Origin: Glandiceps talaboti
Taxonomy: Eukaryota > Hemichordata > Enteropneusta > Spengelidae
Assembly: GCF_964340395.1 (NCBI RefSeq)
Contig: NC_135556.1
Coordinates: 6,861,001-6,925,000, forward strand
DNA: 64,000 bases
Reading direction: 5' to 3'
Shown here: one piece after another, positions 20,915 through 33,335 of the stretch
How the letters are laid out: every line of letters starts with the position of its first letter
Numbering within the stretch: position 1 is the stretch's first letter
The notes under the pieces: generated by a model
What the model was told of the DNA's origin: nothing
Databases searched by the model: none
What the model saw: only the letters and a program-made list of their open reading frames with translations
Made by a program: the position numbers and the translations under genes

Positions 20915-21548
20915 ATGTGATTGAACCGTGGAGCTATTGAAAATTTGAAAAAAGAACATAATCAAATGGTTCTGAGTCTCAACTACAAAACGTCGTCTTG
21001 GTTAAAAAGATACCCCAGAAAAACTACTACTATGAGATCAGAGAAATCGCATTGAGTGAAGTCAAGATTAAATGATTAAAGTGTAAAGTAGTGAGGCAAA
21101 TAAACTCGAGAAATAATGGACATCTATTTATATACACCCAGGACACATGGTATATCTCTACCATCAAAATGATATGCCGTGAACAAAAATATGCCAAGTC
21201 TGAGAAAAATAGAAAAAAACCCGAATCCTGTCACATATTCCGAAGTCACTATAATATCAGAAATCCAATCTCAACGACTTCAAAATCGATAATTACTATA
21301 ACTCTGAAATGATATATACTTTCTTCAGATTCTCGAAAATGACAACAATTAAGCTAGGCATGTATGAATTGTGGTTTTCCCTGACAACTCAGTGGGGACA
21401 AAGTTTTACATTTCAAGAAAGCATATTTGGTACTTAAATCCCTCCTCTTATTACGAAAGGTTAATTAATGTGTGGTAAATATTTTGGGAGACCGACAGAT
21501 TCTTCACTGTGTGGTTAAAGTAGTGTCAGTCTTAAGTTTTTTGGATAC
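20915..21548 (+). other. TRAP-like 1 3' flank
   Basis: AT-rich. An AATAAA-type signal (GGCAAATAAACTC, near 21098) could end the transcript. Nothing else recognised before the LINE remnant. Confidence 0.4.
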
Positions 21549-21559
21549 TTGTTTATATT

Positions 21560-23398
21560 AATTGCACGAATGACAAATTACCCCAAATGCTTCTATAAAT
21601 GTCTATTTAATAGTGTTTTCACTAATGTATCTGCTGAATATATCAAAGAAGCAAATCATAAAAGTGATGGTATTACGGACAAATTAAATGATTTTATATC
21701 AATGAATCTGCCAGATGATATCAAATTTGACATACCTCAGTTACATGAATCGGACATTTTTAAAGTTTTTAACAATCTTGACTGCAAAAAATCACCTGGT
21801 TTAGATGATGATATCAGTGCGAGGTTTTTGAAGATTGGCGCAAGCCAATTAACACCGAGTCTCACGACTTTGTTTAATTACGCATTCACATCCGGGTCAT
21901 TTCCTGATTAGTGGAAATCTACGTGCTAAGGTAACACCATTGTTCGAAAAAGGGTCACAGTTGAGACACTGTTTCAAACTACAGACCGATTTCAGTCTTG
22001 CCAGTTATGTCGAAGTTATTAAGAAGGACATGTTCATATGCATTTTTATAATTTTTTGACTTACTATAACTTATTATTGAATAATCAATCTGGTTTTCGT
22101 AAGTTTCACTCATGTCAAACAGCCCTCACAAATACAACTAATTCATGGTATGAAGATATTGCTAAAGGAAACCTAATAGGTGTTTTATTTCTAGATTTCA
22201 GAAAGGCTTTTGACCTTGTTAACATGATACTTTATTACAGAAGTTAAAAATGTATGGCTGTTCAGAGAAGACTTTGCTCTTTTTCATATCTTCAGAACAG
22301 GTATCAGTCTATTTGGGATCATAAGCGATCCTCTTCCTGTTTCTGTTGGTGTGCCACAGGGGTCGATTTTAGGGCCGCTGTTTTTTTTCTGCTTTTTATC
22401 AACGACCTCCCACTAATCTCTGAAAAGACAAATGTGTGACGATACTACAGCACAGGCTATTAGTCCTGATATTAACGAAATTGAATCCAAACTCAACCAT
22501 GATATAAAATTAATCACATAATGGTGTGAAGGTAATAGCATGTGTTTAAATTTGCAGAAAACCAAGGTGTTGGTCATAGGAACATCTCAGAAAAAAAGCG
22601 AGAATGAATAATTGTATCAATGTTACATGTGGCAGTAATAAGCTAGAATGTATTTCAAATGAAAAGCAAGTGAACACTGTATGTAGTAAAGTGGCTTTCA
22701 AATTACATCACCTCAAACCTATTAGAACTTTTTTAACTCAGAGAGCAAAGATTGCTTTTTACAATTGTTTTATACTACCCCACTTTGACTATTTTTCCAA
22801 CGTATGGGGACATTGTTCCAATACACTTTTACTCCGTATTGAAAGACTACAGAAAGCTGTTGCAAGAGTACTCTTAGACTCTGATTTCAATACACCAAGC
22901 CATGTTTTATTTGAGTCTCTACAATGGTTTCCTTTTAGAAAACGAATCATTTACAATGAAGCCGTTTTAATGTACAAAGTCCAGAATAGCCTGGCTCCAA
23001 ATTATCTCAATGAGTTTAGAAGTATTCAAGAAGTGCATACTCGTAATACACGTGCTGCAGCCAGAGATGAACTATACATTCCAAAACACAGAACACAGAT
23101 TTTTACGAAGAGTTTTAGATATATGTTAAAATATGGAATGATTTAAGTATTGATGTCAAATCCTTCACAACTCTTCAGTCTTTTAAACATTAATGTAAAT
23201 GTCATCTTTTAGAAAATCGTTAGTTTTGTAGTCGTTGTTGTTGTTCTTCTGGCTTTGGCCATTTTACAGCCTATTCTATTCGTTTTATTCTTTTGTATTT
23301 TTACTTCTTGGTGATTTTAATGTATATATTGTATATTTTTATCTCGACACTTTGGCTCAACAGTCTATCGAGTTTAAATAAAGTCTAATAATAATAAT
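21560..23398 (+). pseudogene. Degenerate non-LTR retrotransposon (Jockey/CR1-like RT)
   Basis: Broken RT reading frames in order: KKSPGLDDD and LFNYAFTSGSFPD (RT N-terminal motifs), NNQSGFRKFHSCQTALT, LFLDFRKAFDLV (catalytic motif A), a frame-shifted PQGSILGPL-FLLFINDLP (motif B), a remnant of the ADD box, then a C-terminal region with FILPHFDYFSNVWGHC and RLQKAVARVLL. Several stops and frameshifts separate them, so it is dead. It ends with AAATAAAGTCTAATAATAATAAT, the usual short-repeat tail. The 5' end (endonuclease) is missing. It lies between TRAP-like 1 and 2. Confidence 0.85.
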
Positions 23399-23890
23399 TT
23401 CTATACGTTTTTGTCCTCTATCATCTTTTTATAAGTACATGTACTGAACACTGATCAGAATTTTTTATCTCCGAGTCGTCCACTATGACAGATTAACAAA
23501 CACAACAAGTTAGCATAGCTGCCATTCCAGACTGCAAACAGGAACAGGAAATTGAGAATACAGCGCCCTCGCTCAAATTGGGGGTATCATCACCTCATAG
23601 TACCGTTTCTTAAGAGCGCAGGGATGTTTTTCGGATTGTTCCGACATCGAGTAAAGCAGCAGTGATCTATGATTAACTGAGTAACCTATACCATGTATAC
23701 CCCAAAGGTACTCACAGACAGGAAGTAGAGCGCCACCATGGCAAATTTTGGAAAGGCCTATTACTACCCGTTTTTTACTCTCTCTTTTTTTCGCATGCAA
23801 AGAGAAAGAAAGATGAATCCATAATTTGTCATGTAATACAGTTATTTGGGTAGCATGTGGATGAAATCTTTTCATACGAGTTAACCTCAG
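23399..23890. other. Intergenic, nothing recognised
   Basis: No ORF of merit, no repeat structure seen. Confidence 0.4.
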
Positions 23891-23891
23891 A

Positions 23892-24960
23892 CCGGTTACC
23901 CCACCCCACCAAGTTAAACCCTTTATTTACCTATTCTTGAAAAAAAAAAAAATCACGAAAATTGTGAAGTCTCGCGAGAAATAGTGGGGGCAGAAACTGA
24001 CATCAACTTTTACAAAAAAACAAAAACTAAACAATAGAAACGTGTTCTTGCAAGCTATACTGGATGTACATCTGATGGGAATTCGAAGACAACAATAACA
24101 CAGAGACCATATGGCAAACAAAGGAAAACATAACTACCTGAACTAGACACTCACGCATGATTAAAAAAAATTAAATAAAAATAAAAATCTACCTACCTCA
24201 CAATTATTTTTTAGGTCCTAGTTACCATATTAAAACCTATTGGTCTTCACAATTGTACCACCATGTTTTATTTGATCTAGTACTTTTTATTTTTTGTTTG
24301 CTCTTTTCAAAAGTACATGACTGTATTACCATAACCCACTAAGCCATTAGAATTTCTACAGCTGAACTTGTCTATTGAACAAAATAATAGCAACACTTTG
24401 GATCTGAAAACCTATGCGAAGCGAAGCCTCCATGTACGGTTACCCATGAAGTTGACACAGAACCCCCTCCCCTCGGATTGGGGTTACACATCCAATTAAA
24501 ACTAATGTAACTGGTGATGCTATAGGATACACTCTTTTAAATAAAATACTCTGAAATTCATTCTATCGCAGTGAAAGTTACTGGCCTACTGTTCAAAGTT
24601 TATTTTGTCTTACCTTTCTTCGGCAAGTTAAAGGGACACAAGCTGAGTCTACTTAGGCATAATAAAAAAAATATATGTGGTTCGGATTCAATTTTAGAAT
24701 AGGCGGGGTAGTCAGATTTTTTATTTTATATTTAAAAAAAAAAATTCAGGTAGTTATGTTTTCAGTTGTTTTCCATATGGTCTCTGTGTTATTGGTTTCT
24801 TCTCATCAGATCTACAGCCATTACAGATTGGAGGAACAGTTTTATATTGTCTTTTTAACTTGATGTCAGTTTTTGCATCCACTATTTTAGATAATTATTT
24901 CTCGAATACGTAAAACAATTGGGGTAGGCAGTGAAAAACTAGGTGGGGTCGGGTAACCGG
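23892..24960. mobile_element. Large foldback element family C
   Basis: Ends are CCGGTTACCCCACCCCACC on the left and its near reverse complement GGTGGGGTCGGGTAACCGG on the right. The arms are about 280-310 bp, imperfect: AACACAGAGACCATATGG and ACATAACTACCTGAA at about 24098-24142 reappear inverted at about 24740-24795. The spacer of about 480 bp has no ORF. A second short GGTTACCC motif occurs in the spacer. Confidence 0.8.
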
Positions 24961-24967
24961 AATCAAA

Positions 24968-25260
24968 CAATTTTTTTTAGACCTTACCATAAGCATTCTT
25001 AACCGTCATTTTCAATTGACTCAAATCTAGTATCAATAAACGTAACTTATAGACAATCGATGACGTAATTTATCATACGTAAAGTATAGAGGAAATCTCT
25101 ACTGACTATGCTAGCCAATCAACTGTTCTAACAATGCCAGAAGACAATTGCAATGTTATAGAAACGTTAACACGGTACTAGCATAGTTTAATTGAGGTGT
25201 CTGTCAGTATATTCACCTGAATAAAACAGGTTATAAATTCATAGCTTGTGTTACTTTAAT
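24968..25260. mobile_element. MITE family D, partial copy
   Basis: Inverted relative to the full copy at 30818-31171. Shared strings include CTAACAATGCCAGAAGACAATTG and an end in ATAGCTTGTG(T/C)(T/C)ACTTT. Its other terminus (AAAGGGACACAAGCTGAGT) seems to lie at about 24625-24650, beyond the right arm of the family C foldback. Confidence 0.6.
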
Positions 25261-25633
25261 TGAAAAGAATACTACACAGTGCTGTACGTCTAATCATATC
25301 ATACGATCACACAATATTTCACGAGGCACTCGATATTATCGTTCGATCATTAACGGAAACAACTGTATACTAGTATATAAACTGTGTGAGATCTTGACAT
25401 AGGTACTACTGCACATTAATGCAGACTATACTGTGCGTTGTGCCGTCGGTCACTATGAGATCAGTGCCCCGATGATATAATGTATATATCTCTCTCTAAC
25501 TAGTTTTTGTTTTGGCCCCTTGTATTCTGTGCTTATGCATGAACATGTGTGGCTTTAATTCGAGTTGTTATTAGGTTTAATTCTACCACGAGCCGAGGAA
25601 AAGCAGTAACTAAACGATAGCAACACAATTAAC

Positions 25634-25635
25634 GA

Positions 25636-25667
<32 letters not shown>

Positions 25668-25672
25668 GCAGC

Positions 25673-25712
<40 letters not shown>

Positions 25713-25758
25713 GCAATAACAACAACAACAACAACATTAATAACAAAACAACAACAGC

Positions 25759-25791
<33 letters not shown>

Positions 25792-25795
25792 AAAA
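25634..25795. repeat. (CAG/CAA)n trinucleotide tract
   Basis: About 160 bp of CAG, CAA and AAT triplets with few interruptions. Poly-Leu and similar frames here are artefacts. Confidence 0.95.
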
Positions 25796-27166
25796 GGAAA
25801 TTGAAGCAGATGACGTCGTGTAAACATACCAATGTCGACAAAAACAAATATTTTAAATGCTATCTGGTAGAGCGCATAACTACGTATACCAGAGCCTTAC
25901 GTACTTGCTTACACCATGTACTGATCCTTTTACACGTATAGTGTGAACATCTAGTGCGTCACCAGTAGTTTCCGCGTGCCTGACATTCCATCACGTATAT
26001 CTGACAACAAGTGAATGGCTACCTGTTTGTTATTCAAAAAGTAACCTCAGACGTACAAAAGAACTGACTTTGTCAACTACTATAACAAACACAGAGCGAT
26101 AGACGGAAACAGCATCAAGGGTTACATTTATATAGTAGGGCGTAGTGTATTTCTGGAAGGGGAGAGAGAAACTCTGGCGTACGACAAGCAAATAGACCAG
26201 CCTAACCTGATTCCCTCCACGATCTATGCTTTCAGTAAGCATACATCAACGGTGGAAAGTTAGATTATCATAGACAGATGAAAATAGTGACCAAAAGGTA
26301 AGAACTTCGAACTATACATGACTTCGAGAGTGTACACGAAACTTTCAGTTGTCGCTATTGGCACTAAAGTTCACATGCCTAGCTTACTTCTTACCATGAA
26401 GAGTTGCGGGGAGACTCCATATGGTTTTCTTTTGTTGCTTTCTTGAGTCCTGGCGTGGTATTTTTCTAGAATATTTCAGAATGAACATAAAACCGTTTCC
26501 TTCGTAAATTTTTATGTCTGCAAGTTTAAGAATGGCCGAACCAATAAAAGAGAAGTGGGGAGTTGCACTTTTGTCATGCATGACTTGGCCTCAAGTAGTC
26601 AGTTACGTGATATTGCCGTAGCAACAAATGTTATGATATTTCTAGTGGTTTTACAATAACCTCAAATAACTCTTGGTCTCGGATCTGCTCCTCACCACTG
26701 ATAGCTCACTTTGAGCCGAGAGACCGCAGATGACGATGTATTTTCTACAGTAGCAGTCTGAGTGTTGTAACAGCGTTAATTTAAAAGAAATTACAAAACC
26801 GACTACACGTATGTATGTATGTATGTATGTATGTATGTATGTATGTATGTATGTATGTATGTATGTATGTATGTATGTATGTATGTATGTATGTGTATGC
26901 GTGTATGCATGTATGCATGTATGTATGTATGTATGTATGTATGTATGTATGTATGTATGTATGTATGTATGTATGTATGTATGTATGTATGTATGTATGT
27001 ATGTGTATGCGTGTATGCATGCATGTATGTATGTATGTATGTATGTATGTATGTATGTATGTACTATGTATGTATGTATGTATGTATGTATGTATGTATG
27101 TATGTGTATGCGTGTATGCATGTATGTATGTAAAATATGTATGTATGTAGGTAGGTAGGTAGGTAG

Positions 27167-27200
<34 letters not shown>

Positions 27201-27480
27201 ATGTATGTATGTATGTATGTATGTATGTATGTATGTATGTATGTATGTATGTATGTATGTTTCGTTATAGTTTGTTTTCGTGTTTTTGTTTTATCTTGGT
27301 CATATCATAGACCCTATACGTAGTGTCCATGATCACATACATGTGTATCAATAACAATCAGTATAACGACGCAGCTAGCTACCGCTTTCTTTTTAAATTG
27401 AGAAAACACTTTTATCTTTTTTTTCTTCTTTTTTTTTCTACAAAAAATGGACTAACTTTCACCTCTCTAAATATATACAG
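25796..27480 (+). other. Upstream region of TRAP-like 2, probably 5' UTR intron
   Basis: No coding exon. A plausible donor (CCAAAAG|GTAAGA, exon end 26297) could define a non-coding first exon, pairing with the acceptor at 27478-27480 (AAATATATACAG). Between them lies the GTAT array. Confidence 0.35.
26810..27262. repeat. (GTAT)n array with GTGTATGCGTGTATGC interruptions
   Basis: Long tetranucleotide array. The interruption GTGTATGCGTGTATGCAT occurs three times (about 26892, 27002, 27104), so the array has itself been segmentally duplicated. A GTAG/GT segment sits at 27147-27184. Confidence 0.97.
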
Positions 27481-27561
27481 GTTTACATAGAAAGACTGTC
27501 TACTGCCGGACTTAGCGAAAGTGTTGTATACTTCGACAGCGGGACTCATAATACAAGCATA

Positions 27562-29052
27562 ATGAGCTCTCTAAGCCAGGCCTCCACTTCACTGACGCCT
27601 TCCATCACAACCATGGCAACAACCATGGCAGGAACAACGGCGAAAACAGATACATGTTGCCCATGCATTCCACGTGATGATTGCAAGCTTGGAATAGCTA
27701 TCGGTGTTACATTTTTCCTGACATTGGTCGTAACTGCATTGATTTGTATTATCGTCTTCTATTTGTACCTAAAAGTAAAACGACAGAAGCAACGTGAAAA
27801 AGACGACAGTACTTCGGAGACTGTCGAGGGTGTGATTGTAGCGCCGACGAATGAACCGGTAGCCTCAGATAAGAAGGAGTTGATAAAACCTCAAGTTGAC
27901 AATGTTGTTGGCCAAACTAACAGCATAGTTGTCACTACCGATGATGACTATGTAGTTCCCATAAGTCCAAAAGTACTAGTTGAAGAAACCAATCAAGCAA
28001 CGGCTAAAGAACAGGACACTAGTATAACGCAAACGAGAATAGAAGCCAAGCCCAGTGGAGAGACTACAAAACCCGCCAAACGTCCTAAGAGTGTAGGCGA
28101 TTTGAATGAGAAAAAAGACAAGAAACAAATCAATAGTGACGAAAAAGGTGACGTGAAAACGACGAAAAAGAAAGACAAAAATGAGAACAAAAAAAGAAAG
28201 GACAGTGATAAAGATACAATGGTGTCAAGTGACGTGGTCGATAAAGGTAAGGCAGAAGCAAATGTTGCTGACGCAACTATGGATGATGACGTAGATGGCG
28301 CTATTTACGATAATATAGACGACGATGAATCACCAGCAGCACACCAAGATGTACCGACGGAAATGATAAAACGTCAATCGTTACCAGGAGACGAAATGTC
28401 TGCTAATGTGACGAAGAAGAATCTGAAGAAGGAAGATAATAAATCAGACAAGAAAGATCTCCAGAAAAAGGAAAAGAAAGCAGTTTTGAGTGATGACAAG
28501 AAAAAGCAAAAGCAAAAAATAGATGCAGTCGATGAAAAACGTGATCTTAAGAAAAGTGAAAAGAGGAAGTCTATGCCAGAGTACAAGAACGTCACTGCGC
28601 CTGTGCACAAGCGCCCCTCCTCTGTAATTATCCCGCCCCCCTTACAGGATAAAGTATACACTCCTCTGTACGTGAATGAATCAGCAATCGAGGAGTCCGT
28701 ATATATAGAGCCCGTACCTAGCCCCAGCGATGAGCCAACGACTGCTAACGACGTGTACGAAGATCTGTACGATTATGCTGACGACAACCCCGCCATCAAA
28801 AATATCGTTATCCCAAAGAAAGCCCGTGTTGGGGATAATGACGAACAAACCGTTCAGAAACCAGCAATACCTGCTCCTCGTAAACTTAAGCACCCCTCAA
28901 TATTCACAGAGGAGACTCGTGACAACACAAAGAAAAGTATTGACAAGGGTGAAATACAAAGTGTTAACGTGATGTCACTCATTACTGACTACAAAAAGAT
29001 GGATGAAGAACGACAAGTCAAAATATACAAGGGAGATGGAAACCCTGTCTGA
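27562..29052 (+). CDS. TRAP-like 2: single-pass multi-tyrosine adaptor candidate
   Basis: 496 residues, one exon that starts at 27481. No signal peptide. The 42-residue outer segment is Ser/Thr-rich (mucin-like) with CCPC just before one membrane helix (about 43-70). The inner end, TALICIIVFYLYLK, nearly repeats TRAP-like 1. The tail is Lys/Asp-rich with tyrosine sites YVVP, YDNI, YKNV, YVNE, YIEP, YEDL and YDYA. The block MPEYKNV...LYVNES...VYIEPVP aligns by order with RPLPEYSN in TRAP-like 1 and LLYVEPVS in TRAP-like 3. Near the C terminus SVNVMSLITDYKKMDEE matches a motif in both paralogues. YxN sites suit GRB2-type SH2 domains and YxxP sites CRK-type; that is family knowledge, not shown here. 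Function inferred, not known. Confidence 0.8.
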   Translation: MSSLSQASTSLTPSITTMATTMAGTTAKTDTCCPCIPRDDCKLGIAIGVTFFLTLVVTALICIIVFYLYLKVKRQKQREKDDSTSETVEGVIVAPTNEPVASDKKELIKPQVDNVVGQTNSIVVTTDDDYVVPISPKVLVEETNQATAKEQDTSITQTRIEAKPSGETTKPAKRPKSVGDLNEKKDKKQINSDEKGDVKTTKKKDKNENKKRKDSDKDTMVSSDVVDKGKAEANVADATMDDDVDGAIYDNIDDDESPAAHQDVPTEMIKRQSLPGDEMSANVTKKNLKKEDNKSDKKDLQKKEKKAVLSDDKKKQKQKIDAVDEKRDLKKSEKRKSMPEYKNVTAPVHKRPSSVIIPPPLQDKVYTPLYVNESAIEESVYIEPVPSPSDEPTTANDVYEDLYDYADDNPAIKNIVIPKKARVGDNDEQTVQKPAIPAPRKLKHPSIFTEETRDNTKKSIDKGEIQSVNVMSLITDYKKMDEERQVKIYKGDGNPV

Positions 29053-29828
29053 TTCGTAGTCAATATGTAGACTCTAAGTAAAAGACGACATCGCGTACGT
29101 CGATCAATGGGAAAAAAATTTAAACTCGTCAGATTCTTTGAAGCTTCCAAAGATGTTACCACATCGATTTCTTAGTGTCAACCCGTCTGAGGTAGTACAC
29201 GTTAAAGGCATAGGATTCAATCCCAGGTTCTTGCATTAGTGTTATCTTATCAGTGTCACCCAAATGATTACAGAGAACAGTTCTTTTGTTCAGGACAAAC
29301 CGTTTTTTCTATAGCTACATAGCTCTTACAGAAAACTGATTTTCACAACTAAATCAAACTTGGCTTGTAAGCGTTGCTGTATACCGACTATACTGAGAAC
29401 TACTCGGGGTTGGTGGGATTCCATATATAGGTATGTTTCCACACCTTAATGAATCACGCTCAAACAAAAATCATAAAATTCATAAAACATTTTCATCTGA
29501 CTTCCTCCTTGAAAAAATCAATATAAAACAACTTAGACTAAGTCTGTGTTTGTCTTAATACATGGCAAAAAACTAAAAAAATAACCCAACGTGTTTAGAG
29601 TTTGTTATTGAACGTACAATAACAAAAAATTTACACGTTTATTATGCCTTTTGCAATGTAATGAGTTACAAACAAGGACTTAGCATATGTGATTTCACAT
29701 AGATTTTTCAAGAAGGAAGCCGTGATAAACTTGTTTTATATATTAAAATTACAACATAAATACGCAATCCTCATCCACATGACCACTTTGAGGTCACCAT
29801 ATTGCGCCACCAACGACATCCCTAATCC
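29053..29828 (+). other. TRAP-like 2 3' flank
   Basis: No gene. At about 29215-29300 a segment (GGATTCAATCCCAGGTTCT, GTTATCTTATCA) resembles 36796-36880; both could be decayed copies of one tRNA-headed repeat. AT-rich otherwise. Confidence 0.35.
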
Positions 29829-30106
29829 CATTCTGATTAAAATCCAATGTAGTGGACAGCTATTTATTCACTATTAGTATTGTCTTTGTTCTTTTGCTTG
29901 AATTGTCTTTTGTATTACAAATTTACGTTTTGGTCTTGGTTGACGCACCGTACTAGGATTGGTTGACGCACCGTACTAGGAGCACATGACTTTGACCAAA
30001 ACTGTGAACATGATACAGCAAGACAATTCAAGCAACCCCATCCCAAGGTAGAAATGCTAAAAGTGACTAAATAGCCGTCCACTACATCGAATTTTAATCA
30101 GATTGG
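29829..30106. mobile_element. Foldback element family E
   Basis: Imperfect arms of about 125 bp: CTGATTAAAATCCAATGTAG and GTGGACAGCTATTTATTCAC on the left pair with GTGACTAAATAGCCGTCCAC and TTTTAATCAGATTGG on the right. The centre carries a 23-bp direct duplication (TTGGTTGACGCACCGTACTA plus GGA at 29936-29958 and again from 29959). A related end sequence is seen at about 14721-14750. Confidence 0.75.
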
Positions 30107-30817
30107 ATTTGACCGGAAAAACAACAATTTACATATTTGTAGGACTGGTGTTCTCGGCAGCACAACCCCGCCTGGAATTTGAGGAATACCCCCCCCCCTC
30201 CCCCTCCTCTGGATCCGCGAAAGGAAACAGACTTAGTTGACTAGTATGTTTGTATAGTAACAAAACCCATATAATTATGATTTCAGTAACGCAATTGTAA
30301 TGTTTCGACCGTTCAATGAAGATAAAATAAGCATATAGTTATACTCAGGCTGTATATGGCCTTCATCAGGTTTTATATATAATAATTGCATTATCCAAGA
30401 AAGCCCCAGATTGAGACTTTTTAAATTACAACAGACGATTTTAACTAATGCATAACTTTACAATATAAGTATATGAAGTAATGATAGTAGAAAAGACCCG
30501 CTTGGGTGCTAATCTAGTCGGACATCCAATCGATGTTGTCATGGCAGATGTGGCCGGAAATACCCGAACACACTTGAAGTAAACCCAACGGGAGGATATT
30601 GAAAGACTGTCATTTTAATCCGTTTCTGTGAATGTGTTATACCATAGTATTAGTACGTTTAGCCCACTGTCTTTCAAATAGCAATAAACAATGTTAATAT
30701 TCAAAATTGTCGAACTAACCAGTACTAATGTGTATTACAACTTGCTATCACATGACCGTGTCAAAACATTTAGAAAACTCGGTGATCGTGAACTTTGAAG
30801 TCGAAACGGCACAAAGG
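30107..30817. other. Intergenic, nothing recognised
   Basis: A short C-rich run near 30190 and no ORF of merit. Confidence 0.4.
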
Positions 30818-31171
30818 AAAAAAAGTGGCACAAGCTAAGTCTATAACTTTGTTTTCCTCAGGTGACAATACTTACTTAGAGTCTCAATTCACCCTCTCCT
30901 CTAGTACATTGTTAATTGCGATGTATATATGCCTTCTACATCATTACAATTGTCTTCTGGCATTGTTAGAATAGTTGACTGCATAATAGGAATGTCCACG
31001 ATATTTTTTCATACGCTGTAAAATTACGTCATTGGCTCATATTTGATAATAAGTTGGAGTTCAGTCAGTTCCAAGTGATGGTTAACGTACGTTTCAGTAC
31101 GTAGAATACTACGAGTGCCTTTTGAAAATTTTACTCCTAAAACGTAGAAACTCAGCTTGTGCCCCTTTAAA
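30818..31171. mobile_element. MITE family D, full copy
   Basis: Terminal inverted repeats: AAAAGTGGCACAAGCTAAGT on the left, ACTCAGCTTGTGCCCCTTT on the right. The interior holds CAATTGTCTTCTGGCATTG, shared in inverted orientation with 25120-25160. No ORF. Confidence 0.75.
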
Positions 31172-32492
31172 TGTCGTCGTCATGGATACATCTCAGGTCA
31201 AGCTCCATGGTTACCTTTGATACATACATGTTTTCTAAATATTAGTTAATTTCACATCGCCAAAATTATAACTTTATGTGTCACACGTGGGTTAATATTC
31301 AATGTTATATCATGTGAAGATATAAGTACAACACTTTCCTACTCATTCCAAATCAAAAGAAAGTTCGAGCAATATTAAAATATTGTTACCACTGACGTCT
31401 TTGACTTCTGATGCATTGATACGGCGATATCGTATGAAATTGACTGTTTTACATATATTTCAATTATATTTCGACATTACTAAGCGAATGTTGGAAATCT
31501 GCACAGTATTGCGTGTCTTTAAAAATGAAAAAAAAATATCATATCAATTTTCAAATGTATGTTATTAGATATAACAATACAATGGTGAAAATTCAATGTT
31601 TTGGTAAAAATTTACAAGACTTGCAGTTTACAGTTGAAAGCTCTCAGCTAATCAACTTATTTTTGTGGGTATCAGTTACATTTCTAGTACATAATAACTC
31701 ATAGATTTTATAAGAATGTTACTCAGTACTAGTTTTGTTAAAACTGCAATAGTTGCAACTGCACAAAGTTTTTGAAAATGTTTCGTTAGCTACAATAACT
31801 ACCTCGTAATGTCATACACCCTGAACAGTACTGAATCACCCATAGATGAACATATTTTTTTTTGTAGCTGTATACATGATAAATTAAATCTAATTGATTT
31901 TTTGGGTCCGCCCCAAAAAAACAGCGCCCTCAACGGCGATCATGATTTAAACCTGTTATTGCAACACAAATAATGGATAAGATCGACTACTGATTTACAT
32001 GCTTAATGTCCGATTATTGATATTTTAATGCTTTTTAGTGAATACATTATGGCGAAAAATGATACTATAGTTACAAATTAGTGCAACTTCAACATGGCGA
32101 CAGATTCAAAATCAAGCTTAAACTCGTTGCTACACCATCTATGTATAATATTGACCACAAATTAACAGATACAGTGTCTTTTGATAAGTAACTGACCAAT
32201 TATTAGTGAATATATGAATATTATGTGGTTACTTGATGACAAGAAATATCCAAGTTGCAGCTAGAAGAGCTTTAAGTATTGTCAATTTCATTCTCTTAAT
32301 TATACAATTTGTAACGATAATCATCATAGTCTATTTAGTATATTATCTTTCAGAGTTAATATTGATATGTAATATAGCTTCATTTGAATAAAGAAGTACT
32401 ATAATGAAAAAAACAACATTTAGAATCGGTCAATTTATGTAACTTCATACAAACCAAACCATGGTCTGATAAAAGTGGGGGTCGGTATACAG
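31172..32492. other. Intergenic, nothing recognised
   Basis: AT-rich, no supported feature on either strand. Confidence 0.4.
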
Positions 32493-32862
32493 CCCCTTTC
32501 ATGTGAGTGTTCACTGGCTCTGTTTGATACAACCATACAGAAATAGTGAGAAATCGATAAGAAACTGCACTAGCTACACTTTACGATAGCAAGATCGCAC
32601 TTTCTTGCTACATTTTGCCCAAATTAAATAAACCGTTTATATTAAATGTACTGCAACTAGACACAGAAGACACGAGGGCGCCAATGTTTCTCTGTCTGGA
32701 TTTGATATCTCTAGTGTGTGGTACATTTAGTTGATTTCTTAGACAAAATGTGGCAAGAAAGTGTATTCATTCAATCTTGCTATCTTAAAGTGTAGCATGC
32801 CCAGTTTCTTATTTATACATGTTTGTATCAAACAGAGCCAGTGAACACTAACATGAAAGGAG
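32493..32862. mobile_element. MITE family F, copy 1
   Basis: Terminal inverted repeats of about 37 bp: CCCTTTCATGTGAGTGTTCA and CTGGCTCTGTTTGATAC on the left, with GTATCAAACAGAGCCAG and TGAACACTAACATGAAAGG on the right. Interior arms also pair (GCAAGATCGCACTTTCTTGC and related strings). A second copy lies at 50682-51000. Confidence 0.8.
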
Positions 32863-33335
32863 CAGTATCCGTATGTGTCCACGACTTACAATTTGAATGC
32901 CCATAGGTGTACCAGGACTTTGTGGTTCCTGGCAACATCGTCTAATTTTCTTTGATCCAGACATGAACGTTCGAAAACGAACTTGATGTATTGAAACGAA
33001 ATATGCATATCTTTCAGTTCAACGTGAATTGCAAATTGGTAAATCAATCTGCTTCCTTCATATTTTCCCGGTTCTCTGTTTGTTGTCACTCTGGAAAACC
33101 AGATAACGACTTACTGCACATACCAGAATGTGTAAAAATCAAATTAGTATATTATCTCATATTGTACAGTTGGTTTTAGTGTCCCAATACAAACCATTCC
33201 AATATAATACAATTAACACATCAGAAAAATATCATGGTGTATTAGACTCTACCCTACCTTATAGTTTTATGCCACAGTACCATGCCTTATATAGCGGACA
33301 TACTATACCACTCTACAATTACAGTGGCTTATACA

